This document shows, piece by piece, positions 1 through 9,259 of a stretch of DNA of 64,000 bases. Position 1 is the stretch's first letter, and each line of letters begins with the position of its first letter. The stretch lies in contig JAJKHS010000143.1 of NCBI GenBank assembly GCA_021154885.1, positions 62,001-126,000 of the forward strand, read 5' to 3'. Under the pieces are notes generated by a model. It did not search any database and was not told the DNA's origin. It saw nothing but the letters and a program-made list of their open reading frames with translations. The position numbers were made by a program, and so were the translations under genes. This DNA comes from Thermoanaerobaculum sp. (GTDB lineage Bacteria; Acidobacteriota; Thermoanaerobaculia; Multivoradales; UBA5704).

Positions 1-760
1 AGGAGGTGTCCTTGCACAGCGCCGTGGCCGTGGCGACGGCGTGCGGGTCCACTCCGGCGAGGAAGTTCGAGGGGGCCGGCACCAGGGTGTCGGGCACCCC
101 GTCGCCATTCGTGTCCACCTTCACCGTGCCGGTGTGCTTCACGGCCACCTTGGCGATGCCGGTCGGGTACGCCCAGAACGACTGGCTGCCGGGCCCGAGG
201 CTGACCCGGTTCGCCACCTCGCGGCGGTCGCCCTTGCCGGAGACCGGCGTGAAGACCAGTCTGACCTTGAGGTCGAGCGGGGCGACGTAGTAGCCGCCGT
301 AGCTGCTGGTACGCACGATCTTCATCTCGGTCACCGGCTGCACGCCGGCCAGCGACGCGATCACGTCATAGAGGCCGCAGCCGGTGTCGACCGGCTTGAC
401 ACTGGCGAGGGACAGCGCCATCAACTGGATGCGGGTCGTGGTCTCGCCCTGCGGGTTGAAGGTGGCGTCGTCGAGCCGCCGGACGATCGTGTCGGTCTCG
501 CCGAGACCGCCGACGGGAATCGTGGCGAGCGGCACCCCCTTCATGTTGATGGTGCCCTTGAAGGGCTTGGACCCCTGGCAGAAGAAGTCGGCCGGGATGG
601 GGTTCTCCGCGAAGCTGGTGAACGTGAATCCCGACGTGGTGTGCCAGAGATCGGCGCCGTTCTGGACGACCTCCGCCGCGAACGCGGGCACGGCGGCCAC
701 CAGGACGAGCAGGGCGCAGCTCAGGGCGAGCCGCCTCCCCCAGGATCGCTTTCCTTTCAT
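1..760 (-). CDS. Secreted protein of unknown function, cut by the window edge
   Basis: The frame stays open from an ATG at 760 to the window edge, giving 253 codons of a longer protein. The start has an SD (GGAG, 6-7 nt upstream). The first 27 residues look like a Sec signal peptide: a basic KGKRSWGRR start, a leucine-rich core, then AFA before the mature AEVVQNGADLWHTT. The mature part is beta-rich with scattered Cys and has no enzyme motif that I recognise. A stretch DTNGDGVPD near the visible end has the look of a calcium-binding loop in extracellular proteins. The C-terminus lies outside the window. It is divergent from the Cys-rich gene at 1017. Reading frames on the opposite strand here are compositional shadows. 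Function unknown; export is a reasonable inference. Confidence 0.8.
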   Translation of the reverse strand, partial: MKGKRSWGRRLALSCALLVLVAAVPAFAAEVVQNGADLWHTTSGFTFTSFAENPIPADFFCQGSKPFKGTINMKGVPLATIPVGGLGETDTIVRRLDDATFNPQGETTTRIQLMALSLASVKPVDTGCGLYDVIASLAGVQPVTEMKIVRTSSYGGYYVAPLDLKVRLVFTPVSGKGDRREVANRVSLGPGSQSFWAYPTGIAKVAVKHTGTVKVDTNGDGVPDTLVPAPSNFLAGVDPHAVATATALCKDTS

Positions 761-962
761 CACACGCTCCTTTTCTCCCTGCAAGGACACGACGCCGCTC
801 CGTTGACGGCGCCGGGTCCGGATGGGCTCGCGCGGCGAAATCCAGCTCCGGTGAGAGAAACCCGATGATGTCCTCTAGAAGTCAAGGTGCGCGCGGCCCG
901 GATTGAGGGGACAACCACCTCAGTCCGGCTCCCTGCGGGAAGGAAGTGCCAAAAGGGACTCC

Positions 963-991
963 TTGACTTCGACATCATGAGCATGTTTAAT
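963..991 (+). promoter_or_regulatory. Sigma-70-type promoter for the Cys-rich exported peptide gene
   Basis: TTGACT at 963-968 and TTTAAT at 986-991 are separated by exactly 17 nt. Transcription would begin near 998, giving a short leader with AAGGAGG just before the ATG at 1017. The rest of 761-1016 shows no gene and presumably also holds the promoter of the leftward secreted-protein gene. Confidence 0.6.
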
Positions 992-1016
992 CGTCTGCCT
1001 CTAAGGAGGACGCGAT

Positions 1017-1466
1017 ATGAGAACCTGTCTTTCTTGTGCCCTGCTCGGCCTCATGCTCGCCTTCGTCCCCGCCCTCGCGAGCTCCCCCAATCGGTGTACC
1101 TCTTCCCGGGCTTCCACTCCGCTCCCCAGGTTCGTGACTGCCATGGGCTCCTGTACGGCAGCGTGCGGAAACATGGGAGGATCGGCGACGGTATCGTGCA
1201 CGGGGACCTGCACCATTGTGGACCAGGACTGCGACTCTGGAGTTCAAGGCTACGTCCAGTGTAATAGCGCACAGCCGGTGTACTGCCCCGCCTGCCAGTG
1301 GTGCTCGATCGAGGGATCGTGCCCGGAGGGCGGCTCTATTTCGTGCGGCACCTGGGGGTACGCCGGATCCACCTGCAGCGGCGGCTATAATACCTGCTTC
1401 GTCAAGTGCGGCAACGAGTATACGTTCTGCCCCGGGCACGTAGGGCAGATCTACTGCGGCTTCTGA
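1017..1466 (+). CDS. Small Cys-rich exported protein
   Basis: This 149-residue protein starts at an ATG with a strong AAGGAGG. Residues 1-21 form a signal peptide (RTCLSCALLGLMLAF, cleavage near ALA). The mature chain is rich in Cys, Gly and Ser, with roughly sixteen Cys after the signal, many in CxxC-like spacing (CTAACGN, CPACQWC). That suggests a disulfide-stapled extracellular protein. No family was recognised. It sits alone between a divergent secreted-protein gene and the convergent end of the dynamin gene, with its own good promoter at 963-991. A second unrelated but similar-style Cys-rich exported gene lies at 47947. Function unknown. Confidence 0.8.
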   Translation: MRTCLSCALLGLMLAFVPALASSPNRCTSSRASTPLPRFVTAMGSCTAACGNMGGSATVSCTGTCTIVDQDCDSGVQGYVQCNSAQPVYCPACQWCSIEGSCPEGGSISCGTWGYAGSTCSGGYNTCFVKCGNEYTFCPGHVGQIYCGF

Positions 1467-1487
1467 ACCAGTCTGGCGTAGGGCCGG

Positions 1488-3224
1488 TCAGCCCAGGGAT
1501 TCGACCCGGCTCCGCAGCCGGGTGAGCCCCTCGGACGCCGCGCCGAGCTCCTGGCTGGCGGCGGCCAGGCGGTCGCGCTCGGCGCGCACGAAGCGGGTGT
1601 ACGGGCCGATCGCTTCGTCGATCCGCCGCAGGCTGCCCTCGACCTCGCGGTCGAACTGGGCGGTGAGGGAGCCCATGAGCTGCTCGCGCATGGCGGCGAT
1701 CTTCTCGCGCAGGTCCCGCTTGGCGTCGGCGCGGCGGTTGGGGATGATGAACAGACCGAGGACGGCCACGGCGCTGGCGGCGAGGATGCCGGTGAAATCC
1801 GCGGCGGCAGTGACGGCGATGTGGGTGAGGACGGCCCCCAGCCCCAGGGCCCCCACCTCGGCCAGCGCCGTGCCCGCCACCGCCACCTGCACCGAGTCGG
1901 CCAGCCGCGACGACTCCCGCTCGCGGTCGAAGGTCTCCACCGACCGCTGAGCGGCCCGGCCGACGCTGTCGAGCAGGCGGGTGCGGTCGAAGTCGAAGCT
2001 GCGGCCCACCTGGCCCACGATGCGGTCGGCGTGCTCCTGCCGCCGCCGGGCCAGGTGCTCGGTCACCGCCTGCCACTGCCGCAGGTCCGCGTTCACCAGC
2101 CAGTCGATGATCTCCGTCACCCGCCGCTCCACCCGCTGCGGCAGATCGGCCACCACCATGCGCTCGAAGTCGGCCTTCATCTTCGACTTGTTGATGAGGT
2201 CGAAGACGCGGGTGATGCGCATGGTGTCGTCGAAGAAGCTCATGCCGCGGTTCTCGAACTCGTGGAGGACGACGTCGACATCGGCTAGGCGAAAGCGGAA
2301 CTCCCGCTGCATGTCCTCTTTATAGAGGGCCATCTGGCGCTCGATGTCCTCGAGGGCGGCGAAGTCCTCCTTGAGCAGGCCGAGACGTCCCTCCGCGACC
2401 TCCAGGTACTTGCCTGCCAGGTGCTCGCCCACGCCCAGGGGGTTGAGGAGCTTCAGCCGCACCCGCTCCTTCTCGTCCAGGGTGCCGACGACGTAGCGCT
2501 CCAGGGCGTCGAAGCGGCTGCGGGCGAGGAGGGCGTCGTCGCCGGACTCCTTGGCCCGCAGGGCCAGCCGGGCGGCCACGGGGAAAATCTCGGGAGACGC
2601 GCCCAGCAGGGTGCGGGCATTCTCGGAGACGAACTCCACGACGCGGGCCACATCTTCCTCGGTCTCCAGGATGTCAATTTTATTGATCACCACTACGATC
2701 TTCTTCCCCCAGTCGCGAATGCCCTGGAGAAAGGCGCGCTCGCTCTCGGTGAACGGGCGGTCCGCGGAGGTGACGAAGAGGACCATGTCGGAACGGGGGA
2801 CGAACTCCCGCGTGATCGCCTCGTGCTCGCGGTGGATGGCGTTGGTGCCCGGCGTGTCGACGATGTTGATGTCGCGCAGCAGCTCCACCGGCGCGGTGAT
2901 GACGTCGAGCGCCGCCTCCAGGGGGATGCGGTCCACGGCCGGACCGTACTTGACGACGTGGACTCTGGTGGTGGTGGGAGTGACCCCCTCCTCCAGTACC
3001 CGGCTCCCCAGGAGGGCGTTGATGAAGGCGCTCTTGCCCGCGTTGAACTCGCCGGCGACGACCAGGAGGAACAGCTCGTCGAGCTGCAGGGCGGACCGCT
3101 TGAGGGTCTCCTGGTCCTCCGCCGCGGCGTCGAACCGCGCCAGGGCCTGCTGGAGATCGGCCAGCAGCCGGCGGTTCTCCGCCAGGAGCTCGTCCTGATT
3201 CTTGTTGAGGATACGCCGCAGCAT
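1488..3224 (-). CDS. Dynamin-like GTPase
   Basis: A 578-residue large GTPase of the bacterial dynamin-like type. The G1 loop GEFNAGKS is at residues 58-65, a switch-I-like VTPTTT follows at 81-86, then DTPGTN (G3) and NKID (G4). The C-terminal half is helical and contains a long hydrophobic hairpin (about residues 470-520 region, AVAGTALAEVGALGLG onward) followed by PNRR, as in the membrane paddle or TM of BDLPs. The family remodels or protects membranes by GTP-dependent assembly; that role is inferred here. I chose the ATG at 3224 because GGGAGGG lies 6-7 nt upstream. An open frame extends to 3386, but that addition has no SD and overlaps the divergent gene at 3305. It is monocistronic as far as can be seen. 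Confidence 0.9.
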   Translation of the reverse strand: MLRRILNKNQDELLAENRRLLADLQQALARFDAAAEDQETLKRSALQLDELFLLVVAGEFNAGKSAFINALLGSRVLEEGVTPTTTRVHVVKYGPAVDRIPLEAALDVITAPVELLRDINIVDTPGTNAIHREHEAITREFVPRSDMVLFVTSADRPFTESERAFLQGIRDWGKKIVVVINKIDILETEEDVARVVEFVSENARTLLGASPEIFPVAARLALRAKESGDDALLARSRFDALERYVVGTLDEKERVRLKLLNPLGVGEHLAGKYLEVAEGRLGLLKEDFAALEDIERQMALYKEDMQREFRFRLADVDVVLHEFENRGMSFFDDTMRITRVFDLINKSKMKADFERMVVADLPQRVERRVTEIIDWLVNADLRQWQAVTEHLARRRQEHADRIVGQVGRSFDFDRTRLLDSVGRAAQRSVETFDRERESSRLADSVQVAVAGTALAEVGALGLGAVLTHIAVTAAADFTGILAASAVAVLGLFIIPNRRADAKRDLREKIAAMREQLMGSLTAQFDREVEGSLRRIDEAIGPYTRFVRAERDRLAAASQELGAASEGLTRLRSRVESLG

Positions 3225-3292
3225 GATCGCCCTCCCCCGCCGCGGGGAACATAGCATGGGGCGTGCCCATCCCTCTTCCCACAGGTTGGCAT

Positions 3293-3298
3293 TAGAAT
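3293..3298 (+). promoter_or_regulatory. -10 element of a probable leaderless transcript
   Basis: TAGAAT ends 6 nt before the ATG at 3305, and there is no SD. This spacing puts the transcription start at the start codon. The same arrangement recurs at 23327, 30663, 38729, 48293 and 56868. Confidence 0.45.
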
Positions 3299-3304
3299 TC
3301 AGCC

Positions 3305-3496
3305 ATGAAGATCTGGGTCCGAAAGGGGAACTCCTTTGAAGAAGAGGCGAAAGCCGACCGCGAGTTCTGGCGACAGACGACGCCAATCGAACGCCTCAGG
3401 GCGCTCGAAGAGCTTCGCCTCGAGGCGTGGGGGGCTGAAGGTTCTGCCGAAGGACTTCGCAGAGTTGCTCGAATTGTTAAACGAGAGGAAGGTTAG
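3305..3496 (+). CDS. Small protein paired with the nucleotidyltransferase
   Basis: A 63-residue, charged, probably helical protein (KIWVRKGNSFEEEAKADREF, then LRRVARIVKREEG). Its coding frame overlaps the start of the nucleotidyltransferase frame by up to about 160 nt. Small charged proteins commonly sit directly upstream of MNT/AbiEii-like nucleotidyltransferases, so I infer a two-gene unit in which this is the partner or antitoxin. I do not recognise a named family. The likely leaderless start (TAGAAT six bases before the ATG) supports this start codon. The overlap with a different frame means either the partner starts later or translation is coupled. Confidence 0.65.
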   Translation: MKIWVRKGNSFEEEAKADREFWRQTTPIERLRALEELRLEAWGAEGSAEGLRRVARIVKREEG

Positions 3497-3899
3497 AGCT
3501 CTCGTCGTCGGCGGCTATGCTTTCTGCTTTCACGCCCGGCCCCGCACCACCAAGGATATCGACATCTGGATTGAGCCCGCCCCGGACAACGTCGAGCGGC
3601 TCCTCCAAGCCCTCGCCGACTTCGGCTTTGGCAGTGTCGGACTGAAGGCCGAGGACTTCCTGGCGCCCGGTCAGTTCGTGCAACTCGGGTATCCTCCTCA
3701 TCGAGTCGACCTCCTGACCTCCATTAAAGGTGTGGGTTTCGAGGACGCCTGGGCGGGGCGCATGGAAGCCGAGGTGAACAAAGTGACGGTCTGTTTCCTC
3801 GGGAAGGACGACCTGATCCGGAACAAGAAGGCCGTGGGGCGTCCCCAGGACGTAGCCGACGTGGCGGTTCTGGAATTCTACCGAAACGAGGAGAGCTGA
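3336..3899 (+). CDS. Nucleotidyltransferase (DUF6036/MNT-like)
   Basis: The protein carries the polymerase-beta-fold nucleotidyltransferase signature: GGYAF followed by TKDIDIWI, where GG and D-x-D are the nucleotide and metal-binding residues. Further on are LTSIKGVGFEDAW and DDLIRNKKAVGRPQDVADV, typical of the DUF6036 group related to AbiEii and MNT toxins. The start is uncertain. The only ATG is at 3336, giving 187 residues, but its first 35 residues (KKRRKPTASSGDRRRQ) do not look like the fold and overlap the partner gene. The domain itself begins near LPKDFAEL (about 3444), and a TTG at about 3462 behind a weak GGA is possible. Toxin or housekeeping roles cannot be separated from sequence alone. 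Confidence 0.8.
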   Translation: MKKRRKPTASSGDRRRQSNASGRSKSFASRRGGLKVLPKDFAELLELLNERKVRALVVGGYAFCFHARPRTTKDIDIWIEPAPDNVERLLQALADFGFGSVGLKAEDFLAPGQFVQLGYPPHRVDLLTSIKGVGFEDAWAGRMEAEVNKVTVCFLGKDDLIRNKKAVGRPQDVADVAVLEFYRNEES

Positions 3900-3926
3900 G
3901 ATGCCCAGCCACAGGAGAGGCCCGGT

Positions 3927-5519
3927 TTGACCATCCCGCCGAATCCACCGCCGAAGCGACCCGGCACCCTTCAGAGCCTTCGCGGGGCGTTCACCTCGTG
4001 GCGGACGGCCTCGGTGACGCTGATGTCGTTCGCCTCGGGGATGCCCCTGGGGTTGATCTGGGTCGCCATCCCGGACTGGATGCGCAAGTCGGGGGTCGAC
4101 ATCCGGGTGGTGGGCCTGTTCACCCTGGCCCAGGCGCCGTGGACGTTCAAGTTCCTCTGGTCGCCGTTGATGGATCGCTTCGTGCCGCCGCTCGGGCGCC
4201 GCCGCGGCTGGGCCGCCATCGCCCAGATCGCCCTCTTCTTTGGCGCCCTCTGCCTCGCCGGGCTCGGCAATCATCCGCAGACCCCCTGGGTGGTCGGCGC
4301 CCTCGCCCTCGCCATGGCCTTTGCCGGCGCCACCCAGGACATCGCCATCGACGCCTATGCCGTGGACGTCCTGCGTCCGGACGAGCAGGCGGTCGCGGCC
4401 GGGGCCCGCAACGCGCTCTGGCGCCTCGGCTATCAGCTCGCCGGCAGCATCTCCATCTGGCTCGCGGGGCTGTGGGGATGGCAGACGGTCAACGTCTTCC
4501 TCGCCTGCCTCTATCTGCCGATACTGGTGGTCCTCTGGAAGGCGCCCGATCCAATGGATGCCGCCATTGCTCCCAGGACCCTGAAGGAGGCCGTCTGGTA
4601 CCCCTTCCTCGGTTTCCTCTCCCGTCATCGGGCGCTCGAGATCCTCGCCTTCGTCCTTCTCTACAAGCTGGCGGACAACCTCGTCCAGGCGCTGCAGCGG
4701 CCGTTCCTGATCGACAAGGGGTACAGCGACTTCGACCGCGGCTTCGTGCTGTTCGTCATCGGCCTGGTGGTCAACGTCGTGGGCACCTTCATCGGCGGCC
4801 TGCTCACCACGCCGCTGGGGCTGGGCCGGGCGCTGTGGGTCTTCGGCTTCATCCAGATCTTCGCCAACGCCGGCTATGCCATCCTCGCCCACCAGCCGGG
4901 GCCGAACCGGCCGATGATGTGGGCCGCCTTCGGCTTCGAGACGCTGGCGAGCAGCCTCGCGAGCGGCGCCTTCCTGGTGCTGCTGATGCGGATGACTCAG
5001 AAGCGCTTCTCGGCCACCCAGTACGCCCTCTTCTCCAGTCTCTTCGGACTGCCGCGCATCGTCTCCGGCCCCATCTGCGGCTTCCTCGTCCATGCCATCG
5101 GCTGGGAGGCGTTCTTCTGGTCGACGCTGCCGACCGGCATCCCGGGGCTGATCCTGCTCGCCCGCTTCGTCCCCTTCACCGCCCGCGAGCCGGAGTTCAA
5201 GGTGGAGCCGCCGCGCCTCCGTGAGCCCCTCACCTCCGGCGCGCTCGCCTTGAAGGGGCTCCTCGGCGGAGTCGTTGGCCTCACCTTCGGCGCCTTCACG
5301 GTGGCGCTGATGAGCGCCCTGGAAGCGGCGAAGAAGGGCGGCGCCTTCGACCTCCTGACGCCGCTCGCCACGCTCGTCCATCCGCAGGGGAACAGTGGAT
5401 GGCTCACCCTGCTGGGGATCGTGATCTTCGGCGCCGTCTGCGGTCTGCTCACGGCCGCCATCGTGGCGGCGCGGCACGGGGCGGGCCAGGAGCTTGCATC
5501 GGAGATGGGAGACGTCTGA
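3927..5519 (+). CDS. MFS transporter, AmpG-like
   Basis: A 530-residue, 12-14 TM major facilitator. The N-terminus (LMSFASGMPLGLIWVAIP, then GLFTLAQAPWTFKFLWSP and MDRFVPPLGRRRGW) matches the AmpG muropeptide permease pattern, including the loop-2-3 GRRRGW motif and a second TM bundle with FGLPRIVSGP. AmpG imports GlcNAc-anhydroMurNAc peptides for wall recycling; the substrate here is inferred. A TTG start is preferred because AGGAGAGG sits 6 nt upstream. It is closely followed by the PspC gene (12 bp), so the two are probably co-transcribed. Confidence 0.85.
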   Translation: MTIPPNPPPKRPGTLQSLRGAFTSWRTASVTLMSFASGMPLGLIWVAIPDWMRKSGVDIRVVGLFTLAQAPWTFKFLWSPLMDRFVPPLGRRRGWAAIAQIALFFGALCLAGLGNHPQTPWVVGALALAMAFAGATQDIAIDAYAVDVLRPDEQAVAAGARNALWRLGYQLAGSISIWLAGLWGWQTVNVFLACLYLPILVVLWKAPDPMDAAIAPRTLKEAVWYPFLGFLSRHRALEILAFVLLYKLADNLVQALQRPFLIDKGYSDFDRGFVLFVIGLVVNVVGTFIGGLLTTPLGLGRALWVFGFIQIFANAGYAILAHQPGPNRPMMWAAFGFETLASSLASGAFLVLLMRMTQKRFSATQYALFSSLFGLPRIVSGPICGFLVHAIGWEAFFWSTLPTGIPGLILLARFVPFTAREPEFKVEPPRLREPLTSGALALKGLLGGVVGLTFGAFTVALMSALEAAKKGGAFDLLTPLATLVHPQGNSGWLTLLGIVIFGAVCGLLTAAIVAARHGAGQELASEMGDV

Positions 5520-5531
5520 GGAGGAAGCGCC

Positions 5532-5720
5532 ATGCCTCTCTATCGCTCGCGCCAACACAAGCTGATCGCCGGGGTCTGCGGCGGCATCGCCGACTACCTG
5601 GGCTGGAACCCCAACCTGGTGCGGATCGGCTATGTCGTCGTCTCCATCGCCTCGGCGGCGTTCCCGGGAACCATCGCCTACATCGTGCTGTGGATCGTGA
5701 TGCCCAAGGCGCCGGGGTGA
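5532..5720 (+). CDS. PspC-domain membrane protein
   Basis: A 62-residue protein that is essentially one PspC domain: RSRQHKLIAGVCGGIADYLG followed by NPNLVRIGYVV and a TM segment ending YIVLWIVMP. PspC proteins sense or support envelope stress in the phage-shock response. Here no other psp gene is adjacent. It follows the AmpG-like gene with an SD (GAGGAAG) before the ATG, suggesting one transcript with it. Confidence 0.9.
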   Translation: MPLYRSRQHKLIAGVCGGIADYLGWNPNLVRIGYVVVSIASAAFPGTIAYIVLWIVMPKAPG

Positions 5721-5791
5721 GGGTTTCGGGCGGGCGCGCGGCCCCGTGCTATGTTGATCCGCGACACCCGCCAAGCCCGGAGGGACTCTCC

Positions 5792-7525
5792 ATGACCCCT
5801 GTCACCCCCCAAATCGTCACCGGCGCCGCCCGCGCTTCGTCCCGCGCGGAGATGGACGCGGCGGTGGCCGCCCTGCAGGCGAACAAGAGCGCCTGGACAG
5901 CCGTCAGCCCTCAGGAACGGCTGTCGCTCCTCGCCGAGCTCTCCCGCCGCTTCGCCGCCGTGGCGGACCGCTGGGCCGCCCTGGGTGTGGAGGCCGAGGG
6001 GCTCGACCCCAACCACCCCGGCTCCGGCGAAGAGGCCCTGGTGGGCCCTTACTTCATCCTGCGCAACCTGCGCCTGCTGCGCGAGTCGCTGCTGGACATC
6101 GACACCCACGGCCGGCCCCGCATCCCAGGGGCCGTGCGCACCCGTCCGGACGGCCAGGTGTTCGCCCGCATCTTCCCGCTCGACCTCTACGACCGCATCT
6201 TCTACGCCGGCGTCACCGCCGACGTCTGGATGGAGCCGGGCGTGACGGAGCAGAGCCTCCCCGAAACCCAGGCCGTGGCCTATCACGCGCCGGTACGCCA
6301 GGGGAAGGTCGCGCTGGTGCTGGGCGCGGGCAACGTCTCCTCGATCGGCCCCATGGACGCCCTCTACAAGCTCTTCGTCGAAGACCAGGTGGTGGTGCTC
6401 AAGACCCACCCCGTCAACGTCTTCCTGGGGCCGCTGCTGGAGGAGGCGTTCCAGCCGCTCGTCGAGCACGGCTTCTTCCGCGTCGTCTACGGCGGCGCCG
6501 AGGAGGGAGCCTACCTCTGCGGCCACGCCGGAGTGGACGAGATCCACATCACCGGCTCGGACAAGACCTACGAGGCGATCGTCTTCGGCCCCGGCGAGGA
6601 GGGGAAGCGGCGCAAAGGCGCGGGTGAGCCCTTGATCTCCAAGCGGTTCACGGCGGAGCTCGGCAATGTCAGCGGCGTCATCGTGGTGCCCGGCCCGTGG
6701 AGCGAGGGGGACCTCGCCTATCATGCCCAGAACCTGGCCACCATGCTCACCAACAACGCCGGCTTCAACTGCAACGCCGGCCGGGTGATCGTGCAGCACG
6801 CCGCCTGGCCGCAGCGGCAGGCCCTGCTGGCAAGGACGCGCGAGGTCCTCGCCCAGGTGCCGGTGCGCAAAGCCTATTATCCCGGCGCCGTCGACCGTTT
6901 CGAAACCTTTCTCGCCGCCCATCCGGAGACCGCCGAGATCTTCGGCACCCGCGCCGGCGACAAGCTCCCCTGGGTGCTCATCCCCGGCCTCGACCCGGCG
7001 AAGAAGGACGACGTCTGCTTCACCACCGAGGCCTTCTGCGGCGTCTTCGGCGAGACCGCCCTCGAGGCCACCACCGTCCCGGAGTATGTCGACAAGGCCG
7101 TGGCCTTCTGCAACGGCACTCTGTGGGGAACGCTCAACGTCACCCTCATCGTCCACCCCGCGTCGCTGGAGGACCCGGACGTGGCTCGGGCCGTCGACCG
7201 CGCCATCGCCAACCTGCGTTACGGCACTGTCTCCATCAACCACTGGGCGGCCGTGGGTTACGGTCTGGTGGTCACACCCTGGGGCGGCTTCCCCGGCCAC
7301 ACGTCGCAGGACATCAAGTCTGGCACCGGCTGGGTGCACAACACGCTGATGTTCGACCGGATTCAGAAGACCGTCGTGCGCGCGCCCTTCCGGGTCTTCC
7401 CCAAGCCCGTCTGGTTCGCCACCCACAAGACGGCCCACCTCCTCGCCCCGAAGCTGAGCCAGTTCGAAGCGGCGCCGTCGCCGGCGAAGCTGCCGGGGAT
7501 CCTGGCGCTGGCGTTGCGGGGGTAG
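5792..7525 (+). CDS. Aldehyde dehydrogenase family protein
   Basis: A 577-residue NAD(P)-dependent aldehyde dehydrogenase. The Rossmann part shows VALVLGAGNVSS. FTAELGNVSG gives the ELG element with the general base Glu, and NNAGFNCNAG contains the nucleophile Cys at residue 327. Later IPGLDP and WGTLNVTLIVHP fit the C-terminal part. It is longer than usual (about 490 residues), and the N-terminus has an extra 90 or so residues. The ATG at 5792 has GGAGG at about 9 nt. The frame is open upstream to 5399 but runs through other genes and is not used. The substrate is unknown. It stands alone in its orientation, and a decayed gene fragment lies just behind it. Confidence 0.88.
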   Translation: MTPVTPQIVTGAARASSRAEMDAAVAALQANKSAWTAVSPQERLSLLAELSRRFAAVADRWAALGVEAEGLDPNHPGSGEEALVGPYFILRNLRLLRESLLDIDTHGRPRIPGAVRTRPDGQVFARIFPLDLYDRIFYAGVTADVWMEPGVTEQSLPETQAVAYHAPVRQGKVALVLGAGNVSSIGPMDALYKLFVEDQVVVLKTHPVNVFLGPLLEEAFQPLVEHGFFRVVYGGAEEGAYLCGHAGVDEIHITGSDKTYEAIVFGPGEEGKRRKGAGEPLISKRFTAELGNVSGVIVVPGPWSEGDLAYHAQNLATMLTNNAGFNCNAGRVIVQHAAWPQRQALLARTREVLAQVPVRKAYYPGAVDRFETFLAAHPETAEIFGTRAGDKLPWVLIPGLDPAKKDDVCFTTEAFCGVFGETALEATTVPEYVDKAVAFCNGTLWGTLNVTLIVHPASLEDPDVARAVDRAIANLRYGTVSINHWAAVGYGLVVTPWGGFPGHTSQDIKSGTGWVHNTLMFDRIQKTVVRAPFRVFPKPVWFATHKTAHLLAPKLSQFEAAPSPAKLPGILALALRG

Positions 7526-7529
7526 TCAG

Positions 7530-7592
7530 GTAGGCGTACCCGAGATCCTGATCGTCCTTTTTCTGATTGTGCTTCTCGGCTTTTTCCAATCG
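7530..7592 (+). pseudogene. Fragment of a small membrane-protein gene
   Basis: Reading from 7530 gives VGVPEILIVLFLIVLLGFF, with no start codon and no C-terminal half. It matches residues 3-22 of the intact small protein encoded at 55203-55394 (GIPEILIVLVLIVFLGLVF), and the DNA is clearly similar too (a shared run GAGATCCTGAT). The piece lies in the 68 bp between the aldehyde dehydrogenase and the convergent sigma-54 activator, so it is a truncated relic. Confidence 0.55.
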
Positions 7593-7593
7593 C

Positions 7594-9243
<1,650 letters not shown>

Positions 9244-9259
9244 TTACTGACAGTTTAAA

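Noticed and set aside
41-868. Long open frame on + opposite the partial secreted gene
   Set aside because: It is rich in Arg, His and Gly with no start signal, whereas the - strand frame has a signal peptide and an SD. It is a GC-driven shadow.
5399-5791. N-terminal extension of the aldehyde dehydrogenase
   Set aside because: The added residues overlap the transporter and PspC genes and do not look like protein; the ATG at 5792 has an SD.
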